The notes under the pieces were generated by a model. The model searched no databases and was not told the DNA's origin. It saw only the letters and a list, made by a program, of their open reading frames with translations. 40,882 bases of DNA from positions 12,906 to 53,787 of the forward strand of contig MHDZ01000092.1 of the NCBI GenBank assembly GCA_001805055.1. Reading direction: 5' to 3'. Within the stretch, counting starts at the first letter, position 1; each line of letters opens with the position of its first letter. The stretch comes from Nitrospirae bacterium GWC2_57_13 (lineage in GTDB: Bacteria; Nitrospirota; UBA9217). Below, piece after piece: positions 22,448 to 31,011 of this stretch. The position numbers were made by a program, and so were the translations under genes.

Positions 22448-23776
22448 ATGACATACCAATCCCAACGGATATCGCACTGGTACTTCAAGGCCGCCCTGCT
22501 TCTCTTTGCGCTGCAGGTGGTCCTGGGGCTCTGGCTCGCGATCAACTACAGTTATACACTCCCCCAGTCGATTGTAAACGTGTTTTCCTTTGCCACGGCG
22601 CGGGCCATCCATACGAACCTGCTCGTGCTCTGGATGCTTCTGGGGTTCATGGGAGGTACGTACTATATCGTACCTGAGGAGACGCAGAGCGAGATATACT
22701 CTCCGGCCATCGCCTGGTTCCAGCTCATTGCCTTAGTCGTGACCGGCGTAGTGGCCATTGTGGGCTTCGTGTTCGGCTGGACCCAGGGAAGACCGCTCCT
22801 GGAGATCCCCCGGCCCCTGGACGCAGTTGTGGTCATCGGCGCCCTGCTGTTCCTGTTCAACGTGGGCATGACCATGTTCAAGGCCAATCGGTGGACAGTG
22901 GTGCAGGGAACGCTCCTGGGCGGGCTGCTGTTTCTGGCCCTGCTGTACCTCTTCGGCATTCCGTTCTATAAGAACGTTGTCATCGACTGGTACTACTGGT
23001 GGTGGGTGATCCACCTCTGGGTGGAGGGTGCCTGGGAGCTGGTGACCGGAGCGATCCTGGCCTTCATCCTGATCAAGACCACCGGCGTTGACCGCCACGT
23101 GGTTGAAAAGTGGCTCTATGTGGAGATCGGGCTGTTCCTCTTCACGGGCATCGTGGGAACGGGCCATCACTACTACTGGATCGGCGCTCCGAAGTACTGG
23201 CTCTGGTTCGGCGGCATCTTCTCGGCTTTGGAGCCGCTCCCGATCCTGCTGATGATGATCGACACGATCATGCACGTGAAGAAACGGAAGCTGGAGATCA
23301 AGAACCCCTTTACGTTCACCCTCGCCGTGGGCTGTGCCGTGCTGCATATGATCGGCGCTGGCGTGCTGGGGCTGCTGCACACCCTTCCGCAGATCAACTA
23401 CTATACGCACGGCTCCCAGGTCACCGTGGCCCACGGCCACCTGGCCTTCTACGGCGCCTATGCACTGCTGAACTTCCTGGTCTTCTACTACGCCATGCCG
23501 AAGTTGAAGGGTATCGAGGTCTACAACGATACGAAGGGCAAGATCGCGTTCTGGACCATGTCGAGCGCCATGTCGCTGATGGCTGTCACCTTCGGCATCG
23601 CGGGTGTGGTGCAATCCTACGTGGAGCGCATGCTCGGCATGGGCTACATGACGGCCCAGCACTACATGCGGCTCTGGTTCGAGGTAACGCTCGTTCTTGG
23701 TATTTTTTTCTTCATCGGCATGCTGTTCATGGTATATGATCTGTTCACGCTCAAGCCGGCAAAAGTAAAGAAGTAG
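22448..23776 (+). CDS. norB: Nitric oxide reductase catalytic subunit NorB (cNOR)
   Basis: A 442-residue membrane protein of the heme-copper oxidase superfamily with about 12 spans. Active-site residues of cNOR are present: H189 and E193 in HLWVEGAWEL, H240/H241 in GTGHHYYW, and E262 in SALEPLP. Heme-ligand histidines lie in RAIHTNLL and VAHGHLAFYGA. No qNOR N-terminal extension is present, which fits the separate NorC. It reduces two NO to N2O. The usual accessory genes norQ and norD are not in this window. GAGGAGGCTGCC precedes the ATG. A strong terminator follows. Confidence 0.95.
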   Translation: MTYQSQRISHWYFKAALLLFALQVVLGLWLAINYSYTLPQSIVNVFSFATARAIHTNLLVLWMLLGFMGGTYYIVPEETQSEIYSPAIAWFQLIALVVTGVVAIVGFVFGWTQGRPLLEIPRPLDAVVVIGALLFLFNVGMTMFKANRWTVVQGTLLGGLLFLALLYLFGIPFYKNVVIDWYYWWWVIHLWVEGAWELVTGAILAFILIKTTGVDRHVVEKWLYVEIGLFLFTGIVGTGHHYYWIGAPKYWLWFGGIFSALEPLPILLMMIDTIMHVKKRKLEIKNPFTFTLAVGCAVLHMIGAGVLGLLHTLPQINYYTHGSQVTVAHGHLAFYGAYALLNFLVFYYAMPKLKGIEVYNDTKGKIAFWTMSSAMSLMAVTFGIAGVVQSYVERMLGMGYMTAQHYMRLWFEVTLVLGIFFFIGMLFMVYDLFTLKPAKVKK

Positions 23777-23792
23777 TGTGCATAGAAAATGC

Positions 23793-23827
23793 AAAGACCG
23801 GAGGGGTTTACCCTCCGGTCTTTTTTG
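23793..23827 (+). terminator. Rho-independent terminator after norB
   Basis: AAAGACCGGAGGG and CCCTCCGGTCTTT form a perfect 13-base stem with a five-base loop, followed directly by a T run. It lies 17 bases after the norB stop codon. Confidence 0.92.
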
Positions 23828-24107
23828 TTGTTCAGTCTGGACAAGCCTCGAAACAGCCGCGCAGGCAAGAACGGAAGTTTTTTTGACCGACCCTAAAAAG
23901 AGCAGTTGGGACGCGGAAAAATCGGATAAACGCAGATAACGGCCGGAACAAGAGACCTTCTTGGAATACCATAAGATTCATCAGCAGAGTGAACCGTCTT
24001 TCACGGAGAATGCTTTTGAATTATTCGCTCGTATCTGCCTCCAAAAAGCCGCTTCTCGGCCTGCCTGATACAAATCGAAAATCGGCATTCCAAAAGCCGA
24101 AATCGAG

Positions 24108-24422
24108 TTACTCCACCGGCGTCACCACGGCCATGACCACCAGCCGTTCGCCCTGGTCCGCGGCAAACCCATGGAGTACGCCGGGGTCGCAGGGGATGCA
24201 GGTCTTCTCGCCGGCAACGATCTTTTCGTCACCGACCGTGAAGGTCCCTTTTCCTTCCACGCAGTACATCAACAGCCGGAGCGGCGCCTTGTGCGGTTCG
24301 AGCTTCTGCCCCTTCTCCAGACACATGAGCGCGATGCGCATCTCAGGCTTGTCGGACAGCATTTCGCGGGAGATGCGGTCAGGCAAGAACTTAATAAGTT
24401 TTTTCAGGTCAAGGGTTTCCAT
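24108..24422 (-). CDS. Small cupin-fold protein
   Basis: A 104-residue single cupin domain: LEPHKAPLRLLMYCVEGKGTF (41-61) and PGVLHGF (80-86). Of the usual metal ligands only H44 and H84 are clear; E56 may be a third. Function cannot be assigned from this. The start at 24422 is set by AAAAAAGGAGG; the longer frame to 24479 is rejected because it crosses the predicted promoter. Upstream lies a half-conserved FNR-like site with good class II geometry. It is the only gene on its strand between norB and the CopD-b5 gene. Confidence 0.8.
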   Translation of the reverse strand: METLDLKKLIKFLPDRISREMLSDKPEMRIALMCLEKGQKLEPHKAPLRLLMYCVEGKGTFTVGDEKIVAGEKTCIPCDPGVLHGFAADQGERLVVMAVVTPVE

Positions 24423-24477
24423 GGCTGCCTCCTTTTTTCTGGGAACACATGAGATCATTGAGCTTGCATCTGGGGAC

Positions 24478-24518
24478 ATTATGCCACAAGCGAAAAGAGA
24501 ATGGTATGATCTGCGTCA
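24478..24518 (-). promoter_or_regulatory. FNR-like site and -10 of cupin gene
   Basis: On the minus strand CATAAT (24478-24483) predicts a start near 24471. TGACGCAGATCA (24507-24518) is then centred at -41.5. One half-site, read on the plus strand as TATGATCTG, is identical to that of the palindrome at 20355. The other half is GTCACA rather than ATCATA. Confidence 0.45.
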
Positions 24519-24527
24519 CACGGCCAG

Positions 24528-25454
24528 CTACCACCAGCGCCACAGGGCGATGACGAAGGTGATCACGAAGACCAGTGTAAGGTTCATGTAGGCGAAGAAA
24601 TAGAAGAGCCGCACATGGAAGGGGCGGTGTGGCTGCTCGCCTGTGGACAGGCGCTTGCTGACGACCGTCATGGCTTTGACCTTGTCCTCGCCGTGCGGGG
24701 CCGTGGATAGCAGGGACGTAAGGTCATGACCTGCCGCGTGCTTCATCATGTGAGATCCGTTCTTCCAGAGCCTGCTGCCGGTGACATCATATATGCGTCC
24801 CTGATAGGCAATGTAGGCGGGTCGGCCATCCTTCCCGTCAAAGTGCGGGAGCTGTTCGGGCGTGATTCCTCCAGCGATGTTCAGGGCCGCAGGCCCGCCC
24901 CGTTTCCTGAGCCGCGGTCCGATATAGATAGTCACGATAATGGCGCTCGAGAACATGACCAGGAAGAGCAGGATCTTGATGCCAAGCAATGCGCCGTAGC
25001 GGGTGGAGAAGAACAGGTCCCAGGAGGGGACCTTCCAGAAGGTCAGATAGGTCCCGGTGAGCAGGACCACGATCATCGAAAGCCAGCCAAGGCGCAGTTC
25101 GCCTTTGGGAAGCCCCTTTGATGCATAGGCAGGCTTGAGCAGAACATGGACATAGAGGATCGTGCCGAACCAGACGATAGAGGCAAGCAGATGGAAATAG
25201 CCCATGATGATTCGCAGAAGCGTCTTTGTCACGGGCGTAGTGTGCCCGCCGGAGTGCTGCAGTGCCGGCAGGAATTTTGATCCCGCCGCGGTCAGTTCCC
25301 TGCCGCCGCCGGGACTTACGTGGCAGTGCGAGCATGCTTGCCCGGACTGCAGGGCGAATTCCGGTGTGGCGGCAGCTTGGCGGGGGAATAGCGCGAGCAT
25401 GCAGAAGAGAAGGGTCGCGCAGCAGGCCACGGTGATGGAAACGCGAGAGAACAT
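24528..25454 (-). CDS. Heme c / CopD-like / cytochrome b5-like membrane fusion
   Basis: A 308-residue protein. The signal peptide (about 1-29) is followed by one heme c site CSHCH (41-45), a CopD-like set of membrane spans (about 80-106, 122-142, 152-178), a cytochrome b5-like domain (about 198-263: YIAYQGRIYDVTGSRLW, then HMMKHAAGHDL with H235, H239 and H243), and a final span (about 283-305). It could carry electrons between a c heme, membrane hemes and a b5-like heme. The ATG at 25454 is preferred because the signal peptide starts there. No ribosome site precedes it, and a promoter ends seven bases upstream, so translation may be leaderless. Partner unknown. Confidence 0.8.
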   Translation of the reverse strand: MFSRVSITVACCATLLFCMLALFPRQAAATPEFALQSGQACSHCHVSPGGGRELTAAGSKFLPALQHSGGHTTPVTKTLLRIIMGYFHLLASIVWFGTILYVHVLLKPAYASKGLPKGELRLGWLSMIVVLLTGTYLTFWKVPSWDLFFSTRYGALLGIKILLFLVMFSSAIIVTIYIGPRLRKRGGPAALNIAGGITPEQLPHFDGKDGRPAYIAYQGRIYDVTGSRLWKNGSHMMKHAAGHDLTSLLSTAPHGEDKVKAMTVVSKRLSTGEQPHRPFHVRLFYFFAYMNLTLVFVITFVIALWRWW

Positions 25455-25461
25455 GGCCGTT

Positions 25462-25490
25462 ATTATAGTGGAACGGGGCCGGTATTTCAA
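25462..25490 (-). promoter_or_regulatory. Sigma70 promoter giving a possibly leaderless transcript
   Basis: Minus-strand TTGAAA (25485-25490) and TATAAT (25462-25467) are 17 bases apart. Only seven bases separate TATAAT from the ATG of the CopD-b5 gene, so the first transcribed base would be at or next to the start codon. Confidence 0.65.
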
Positions 25491-25572
25491 GGGGTGGAGA
25501 TCCCGCTGCTGCCATCCAGCTTTAGTTTGACAAAATGCAGCAGGCGCCTGCAGCACGGATGGCAGGGTTTTA

Positions 25573-28263
25573 CTATTCAGCAGGCTGGTCGGCAGACGAC
25601 GTGAGCACCGCATGCAGCACCCGGCTCATTTCGTGGATGCCGCATGGTTTGGTTACGACGCCGCTGAATCCGTGCAGCCGAAAGTCTGCCATGACAGGAT
25701 CGTTCGAATATCCACTCGAGACGATGGCCTTGACCGCGGGATCGATGCTTTGCATGGCCCTGATGGCGTCCTTGCCGCCTTGTCCACCGGGAACCGTCAG
25801 GTCCATGATCACCGCATCGAAGGGCCGGCCTGATTGACGATGCTTCCGGTAGATATCAACGGCCTCGTCGCCGTCCTTTGCGAACTCCACTTCATAGCCG
25901 AGTCGCCGCAGGATCTCGCCGGTCACGTCGCGCACGGCCTCTTCGTCGTCCATGATCAGGATCCTGCCTTTTCCGCTCATCAGGGCGCCGTTCTCCACTC
26001 GCTCCATGCGCGTTTTTTTGCGGGATGGCGGCAGATAGATATGGATCTGCGTTCCCTTGCCGACAATCGATTCGGCGACGATATGTCCGTCGTGCTTCGT
26101 GATGATGGAATAGGACGTGGCGAGGCCCAGCCCGCTGCCCTTTTTTTTGGTTGTGAAGTAGGGGTCGAAGATATTGCCAAGATGTTCCTCAGGGATGCCG
26201 ACACCTTCATCTTCAACGGTGATCTTGACGAACTTTCCTTTTCGTTCCAGTTCAGGCTGTTTCCGGGTGAAGGTGACGTTTTCGACGGTGATGCGTATGG
26301 TACCACCTTTCGGCATCGCCTGATCAGCGTTGATGATCAGATTGTTCAACACCTGGGTGATCTGTCCGGGGTCTATCTCGACGGGCCAGAGGTCTTCGCT
26401 GATCCTGCAATCGCACCGCACGTCGGCACCCCGCAGAGCGAAGGAGGATGATTCATTTACGATATCCGCAACGGACATGGTTTTTTTGATCGGGACGCCG
26501 CCCTTGGAAAAGGTGAGAAGCTGCTGGGTCAGGTCACGGGCGCGGAGCGACGCTTTTTCAGCCTCGTCAAGCCGGGAGGTTACGGTATCATGGCCGTCGG
26601 CATGGAGTTTGGCCAGGCTGACATTGCCGAGGATCGCGGCGAGCAGATTATTGAAGTCATGGGCGATGCCGCCGGCGAGGATCCCCAGGGATTCGAGCTT
26701 CTGTCCCTTGAGGAGCTCGCGCTCCATCCGGAGGCGTTCTGAAATGTCGCGGGCTATGGTGCGTGTGCGCACGAGGCTGCGGGTTTCATTGAATTCAGCA
26801 TAGACGTTGAGGCTTGCCGGGAAGGTCGTGCCGTCTTTCCGGACGAACTCCCGTTCAACAGTGATCAGGGCGTTTTCGGGGGTGAGGGCCTCGAACTGCT
26901 CGCGGAATTGTTTCCGAGATTTTCCAGTCAGGAAGTCCACGAATCGCCGTCCGATGATCTCATGCTTGCTGCAGCCGAGCATCCGCGCCTCTGTTTCATT
27001 GCAGTCAATGATGATCCCGTTCCGGTCGAGGGAGTGGTACATGTCGGGGGCATTGTCAAAGAAGTCCCGGTGCTTCCGCTCCGACTCTTCAAGGGCCTGC
27101 AGGTTCTTGGAATTGGCGATGGCGAGTGCCGCCTGGTTGGCAATGTTCTGATATACCGCGATGTCTTCATCTGAGAAGGCGCGCCGTTCGCGGGTATGCC
27201 CGATCAGCACGCCGAGCACTTCGTGCTCCGTCATAATGGGAACACAGACGCCGGAGGTGATATGGTTTTCAAAGACCATCGGCGGTACTTCGAAGCGAGA
27301 TTCATTCTGGAAATCCGCGACTGTTCCCGCGGTCCTCTGTGCCATGACATAAGATGCAAGCCCCTGCCCGCTGACGAGACTGAACGTGCTGATCGCGGAC
27401 TCCGGAAATCCGATCGTATCCTGAATGATGAGGCGGTCCTTTGAACCGCTCAGGAGCATGAGGGTGGAATAATCGAACCGAAGCAGCTCCCGGGCGGTCG
27501 TGATGATCTTTCTGAACAGGAGCGGCAGCTGCGGGGTTGTGACAATGTCGCGGGAAACGATGAGCAGTTTTTCCAGGAATTGTGCACGCCGGGTCAGTTC
27601 TTCCTCAGACCGTACACGGTCTGCAATGTCCCTGATGATTGCGAGCATGATCTTTCGGTCTCCCAGTTCCGTTACAGCTGCGCTGATCTCGACGGGGACC
27701 CTTACGCCCCGTGCCGTGATAAGAACCAGGTCCCGGATGCATGATGACTGCGAGCTGCAGGTCCTGAGGAGTTTTTCGTGATATCCCCCTGCCTCTTCGG
27801 GGGGATAGAGCTGCGTCAGAGATGAGCCGACGATCCGGTCTACGGGAGTGCCGAGCAGATCACTCATCTTTTTATTGGCATCGATCACCAGGCCTGTCTC
27901 GATATCCGCCGCGATGATGGCATCGTTTGCGGTGTCGAGCAGCTTCCGGTACTTGATGTCCGACTCCCGCAGGGCGCGCTCTGAACGCCTGAGCGAGAGA
28001 TATATGATGGATATCCAGCTGATGCCGACAGCGAGGAATATCGAGATGGTCAGCGCAATGAGCTCAGCGGACAGGTCCGGGTGCTGGAAGAGGCTTTCAT
28101 AATGTATGAGGGTGAACGATCGTTGGACGGCCATGAGCAGGATCGCAGACGCGATCAGCAACCATGCGGTCTTTCTGGTGGTGACGAGAGCGAGGCGGAA
28201 GGAAAAGAAGGCAGCGACGAACTGGAGAAGGATGGACAGGACCAGCACCAGGGTAACGAGCAT
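25573..28263 (-). CDS. Membrane hybrid histidine kinase (PAS-GAF-PAS-HK-REC)
   Basis: An 896-residue sensor. Three N-terminal membrane spans (about 1-24, 32-50, 68-90) are followed by a PAS domain (about 100-215), a GAF domain (about 235-390), a second PAS (about 395-515), a HisKA domain with H535 in GGIAHDFNNLL, a HATPase domain, and a C-terminal receiver with phosphoacceptor D821 (VIMDLTVPGG) and lysine in VTKP. It lacks an output domain, so it needs a separate regulator or phosphotransfer protein, none of which is adjacent. Signals are unknown. GAGG lies upstream of the start. The gene ends 118 bases before the CopD-b5 promoter region, with no clear functional link. Confidence 0.9.
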   Translation of the reverse strand: MLVTLVLVLSILLQFVAAFFSFRLALVTTRKTAWLLIASAILLMAVQRSFTLIHYESLFQHPDLSAELIALTISIFLAVGISWISIIYLSLRRSERALRESDIKYRKLLDTANDAIIAADIETGLVIDANKKMSDLLGTPVDRIVGSSLTQLYPPEEAGGYHEKLLRTCSSQSSCIRDLVLITARGVRVPVEISAAVTELGDRKIMLAIIRDIADRVRSEEELTRRAQFLEKLLIVSRDIVTTPQLPLLFRKIITTARELLRFDYSTLMLLSGSKDRLIIQDTIGFPESAISTFSLVSGQGLASYVMAQRTAGTVADFQNESRFEVPPMVFENHITSGVCVPIMTEHEVLGVLIGHTRERRAFSDEDIAVYQNIANQAALAIANSKNLQALEESERKHRDFFDNAPDMYHSLDRNGIIIDCNETEARMLGCSKHEIIGRRFVDFLTGKSRKQFREQFEALTPENALITVEREFVRKDGTTFPASLNVYAEFNETRSLVRTRTIARDISERLRMERELLKGQKLESLGILAGGIAHDFNNLLAAILGNVSLAKLHADGHDTVTSRLDEAEKASLRARDLTQQLLTFSKGGVPIKKTMSVADIVNESSSFALRGADVRCDCRISEDLWPVEIDPGQITQVLNNLIINADQAMPKGGTIRITVENVTFTRKQPELERKGKFVKITVEDEGVGIPEEHLGNIFDPYFTTKKKGSGLGLATSYSIITKHDGHIVAESIVGKGTQIHIYLPPSRKKTRMERVENGALMSGKGRILIMDDEEAVRDVTGEILRRLGYEVEFAKDGDEAVDIYRKHRQSGRPFDAVIMDLTVPGGQGGKDAIRAMQSIDPAVKAIVSSGYSNDPVMADFRLHGFSGVVTKPCGIHEMSRVLHAVLTSSADQPAE

Positions 28264-28390
28264 TGCGGGTAGACCTCATCAGGAGATGTTATTCAGCGCC
28301 AAAAGAGACGACCGTCATGGCCGGGAATACGCTCATAAGTTTATCATACTTTAGTGCGACCTTCCCGAAAATTATAATTTTTATCAAAAC

Positions 28391-28506
28391 TGCCAGAAAA
28401 CCCCTGCCTTTTAAGGCTGGGGATGAATGGCAGCCCGGAGCGAGGCGGAGGCAGAAGTGCCTTTGCTTGAACCGGAAACCACGGGCTTTAGCCCGTGGTA
28501 GTTCAT
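28391..28506 (+). mobile_element. Orphan IS200/IS605-like end (omega-RNA-like)
   Basis: A chain of hairpins: outer TGCCA/TGGCA enclosing CCCCTGCC/GGCTGGGG (28391-28431), then GGCA/TGCC around 28450-28461, then a perfect 10-base stem ACCACGGGCT/AGCCCGTGGT (28478-28499) followed by AGTTCAT. The last hairpin plus TTCA is typical of IS200/IS605 right ends, and the whole resembles the 3' region of tnpB elements that makes the guide RNA. No tnpA or tnpB reading frame is present. It may be a deletion remnant or a small non-autonomous element. Confidence 0.5.
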
Positions 28507-28560
28507 TTGATTTTTTTTGGGATTTATTATGATCGACGGATCAGCAAACGATCATGCAGA

Positions 28561-28918
28561 TCAACGATGAGGGGCGGACGCCACGATAACTTCCGAGCTG
28601 ATACTGAAGGAGGAGACGATGGACCGGTGTTCGATGGACCAGGCGTTCCGATCGATGAACTCGAGGAGTTCCACGGGCCGGCATCCTCCGACGAGGGCTG
28701 GTCTGAAGGAATGGACGCGTTTCCAAAGTCCCGACACTATCCTGCCTGAGAGAGTCTGTCCCGCACCCAAGCTCGAAGACGGCCTGAGCGTGCTCAAACC
28801 CGGCATAGGAAAGGAGGCGTTCGATCGCGGGATTTTCGTAAAAGGCCTGCGCATCCTGCCGCGAGCCGAATCGGTCATGAAATTTCCTGGCGTCTTCGGG
28901 CCTGAACTCATGAGACAT
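28561..28918 (-). pseudogene. Remnant of a SAM-dependent methyltransferase
   Basis: One frame from 28918 begins MSHEFRPEDARKFHDRF and reaches a motif-I-like FELGCGTDSL at about residue 48-57. The sequence then makes sense only in another frame, which ends VELLEFIDRNAWSIEHR... and SEVIVASAPHR, like the C-terminal strand region of the same enzyme class. The middle (about 100 residues) is missing. It reads as an internal deletion plus frameshift of a class I methyltransferase gene. The orphan IS605-like end lies 55 bases beyond its 3' end. Confidence 0.6.
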
Positions 28919-28942
28919 CGCGGTTACCGGCGTAAATGCAGG

Positions 28943-29425
28943 TCACTTTTGCCGCTCGTCACGTGACGGGGCAGGGATCTGAAAATCGGGGCGTGCTTCC
29001 TGGTGGCGTATCTGGCCGCCGAGATTGGCAGTGAGCCCGGCCACACCGGCGCCTGACAGGGACAGGATCAAGGCAACGAGCATGAACCATCGAGGAATGC
29101 TTTTCGTACCCCGAAAGGTGAAGAGGCCTGCTGCTGCGACAGCGCCCATCAGCAGCAGCGTGGTGAGGGCAACGGACGCCATCTCTTCGTGCTGTTCAAC
29201 ATGGTTCTTGTTGACGCCAGGAAGCCTTTCAACCATGTCTTCAGCAGCTCCACCCGTGAAGTAGGCGGGCAGGGCCGCGAGGGCGACGAGGACGAGGAAG
29301 ATCAGAGCGAGCCGGTTCACTTCATCGTTCTTGCGCACAAAGGCATAGAGGGCCAGCAGAAGGCCGAACAGGATGCCGATGACGGGAAGGTGGTTGACCA
29401 TGAGATGCAGATGGGCCCAGTTCAT
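28943..29425 (-). CDS. DUF2231-like four-helix membrane protein
   Basis: A 160-residue protein with about four membrane spans: LPVIGILFGLLLALYAFV (13-30), a second span near 38-58, ALTTLLLMGAVAAAGLF, and FMLVALILSLSGAGVAGL. Histidines H6, H8 and H12 in the first span region and H75/H79 near the second loop could bind heme, but this is a guess. It resembles DUF2231 proteins, whose role is unknown. GGAGG lies seven bases before the ATG. It is 24 bases from the methyltransferase remnant and has no other linked gene. Confidence 0.75.
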   Translation of the reverse strand: MNWAHLHLMVNHLPVIGILFGLLLALYAFVRKNDEVNRLALIFLVLVALAALPAYFTGGAAEDMVERLPGVNKNHVEQHEEMASVALTTLLLMGAVAAAGLFTFRGTKSIPRWFMLVALILSLSGAGVAGLTANLGGQIRHQEARPDFQIPAPSRDERQK

Positions 29426-29741
29426 GTTATGTTTCCTCCGAGAGAGATAGGCGCTGCGACAAACGTTTTCTGCAAGAGCCGCGAATGTTTTATTAACATC
29501 ATGGCCTTCGGCCAGGCATCAAGTTTGCAATTTGAAATTTCCAATTGCCACGCGAGGCCGCGCTATGGATTGATCCATTTTCTCACAGTGCGAGAAGGCG
29601 AAATGCGAAATGAAATTATCCTTGATTCATAATATCACAACAAGGAACGCTTATCAACCGGTCGCCACGGGTGCAGAAGGTGACAAAAAGATGGCTTTCC
29701 GGTACTATGGTCCCATGGGCAAAGGAGTGAATAGTGAAGGT
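29426..29741. other. Intergenic region before sfsA gene
   Basis: No gene is supported between the divergent DUF2231 and SfsA genes. It contains a short AT-rich block (TTTGCAATTTGAAATTTCC near 29522) and the promoter described at 29680-29708. Confidence 0.5.
29680..29708 (+). promoter_or_regulatory. Sigma70-like promoter of sfsA gene
   Basis: GTGACA (29680-29685) and TACTAT (29703-29708) are 17 bases apart. The predicted start at about 29715 falls on an in-frame ATG, so either a 27-base leader or a leaderless start at 29715 is possible. Confidence 0.45.
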
Positions 29742-30887
29742 ATGGAGTTATTCGACGATCTGAAAGAGGGCATTTTCCAAACCAGGCCGAACAGGTTCGT
29801 AGTCGAATGCACGGTAGAGGGCAGGAATGTTCGTGCTTATCTTCCGAACCCGGGAAGGCTGACAGAGCTTTTTTTGCCCGACAGCAGGCTGCTGCTCGTG
29901 AAGCATGATCCGGCTTCCGGCAGAAAGCTGGCCTACACGGTCGTGGCAGTGGAAAAGGACGGGGTCCCCGTCATGCTCCATACTCATAGCACGAACGATG
30001 TGGCGCGGGTCCTTATCGAACATGACAGGATATCGGGCCTCGAAGGAGCCCGGATTGTGAAGACCGAGCACACGATCGGGCATAGCAGATTCGACTTCCT
30101 GCTGAGCAGGGAGGGACGGGAGCTGGTGCTGGAGGTCAAGTCCTGTACGCTTTTCAGCGGCCGGATAGCCATGTTCCCTGATGCGATCACGGACCGGGGG
30201 CGTCGGCACCTGATGGAGCTGGCGGAACTGTCCCGCACGGGAATGCAGACAGCAGTCTTGTTTATTGTACACTCGCCTTCTGTAGATTATTTCATGCCCG
30301 AGCACCACACGGACCTTGCCTTCTCGCGCACGCTCTTTGACGTGCGTCATGATGTCATGGTCAAGGCGGTCGGGGTCACGTGGGCGCAGGACCTGCGTCT
30401 CGGCAGCGCAGTACGGGAACTTTCGATCCCCTGGGACCTTGTTGACCGCGAGTCCCATGATCGAGGGAGCTACATCGTGGTCCTGCGGCTGTCGCGTGAC
30501 CGGGTGATGGAGATCGGCGATCTCGGGAAGATGCGGTTCCGGAAAGGCTATTATCTGTATACAGGTTCAGCCAAGGCTGATCTCACGCAGCGCATCGAAC
30601 GGCATCGTCGGATAACAACGAAAGTCCAGGGGCATATCGATTATCTTCGTCGGTGCGCTGAGTGGCACGCTTCCTTTCCCATCCGGACTTCCGATGAACT
30701 TGAATGCGACCTTGCATCAGCCCTTGGCAGCATCGCTGAGTGGTCCGTTCCGGGCTTCAGTGCTATTGATTGCGCCTGCGCCACTCATCTTTTCGGCATG
30801 GCAGGTGATCCATTGCACAATGCGGCGTTCATAGATATATTGATGGACTTCAGGATCAGGAGGTTGGAGAAGAAAATCGAGGCGTGA
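29742..30887 (+). CDS. sfsA: SfsA fused to DUF123 (GIY-YIG-like) domain
   Basis: A 381-residue protein with two parts. Residues 1 to about 230 are SfsA: RPNRFVV, YLPNPGRL, and the PD-(D/E)XK-like nuclease residues D118, E131 and K133 in RFDFLL...LEVKSCTL. Residues about 240-372 match DUF123, a GIY-YIG-related domain: GSYIVVL (242-248), GYYLYTGSA (269-277), R287/H288, E320. Both parts suggest nucleic-acid cleavage or binding. SfsA alone is about 230 residues. The start is uncertain: ATG at 29742 fits the family; ATG at 29715 is in frame and coincides with the predicted transcript start. Cytoplasmic. The physiological role of both domains is unclear. Confidence 0.88.
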   Translation: MELFDDLKEGIFQTRPNRFVVECTVEGRNVRAYLPNPGRLTELFLPDSRLLLVKHDPASGRKLAYTVVAVEKDGVPVMLHTHSTNDVARVLIEHDRISGLEGARIVKTEHTIGHSRFDFLLSREGRELVLEVKSCTLFSGRIAMFPDAITDRGRRHLMELAELSRTGMQTAVLFIVHSPSVDYFMPEHHTDLAFSRTLFDVRHDVMVKAVGVTWAQDLRLGSAVRELSIPWDLVDRESHDRGSYIVVLRLSRDRVMEIGDLGKMRFRKGYYLYTGSAKADLTQRIERHRRITTKVQGHIDYLRRCAEWHASFPIRTSDELECDLASALGSIAEWSVPGFSAIDCACATHLFGMAGDPLHNAAFIDILMDFRIRRLEKKIEA

Positions 30888-31011
30888 GACGGGGGCAACG
30901 CTTTTCCCGTTGTATGATGCATGCTGAATGAAGATTTAGGAAGCATCTCCGCCGATAAACGAAAGAGCTGGTATGCGGTTCAATCGCTCGCACTGGCCGG
31001 AGAACGTTCCC

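Noticed and set aside
24078-24105. Terminator after the cupin gene
   Set aside because: Only a five-base TCGGC/GCCGA stem with a weak T tract; too poor to call.
28495-28749. Plus-strand open frames near the orphan IS end
   Set aside because: No ribosome site or motif, and the opposite strand has recognisable methyltransferase fragments.
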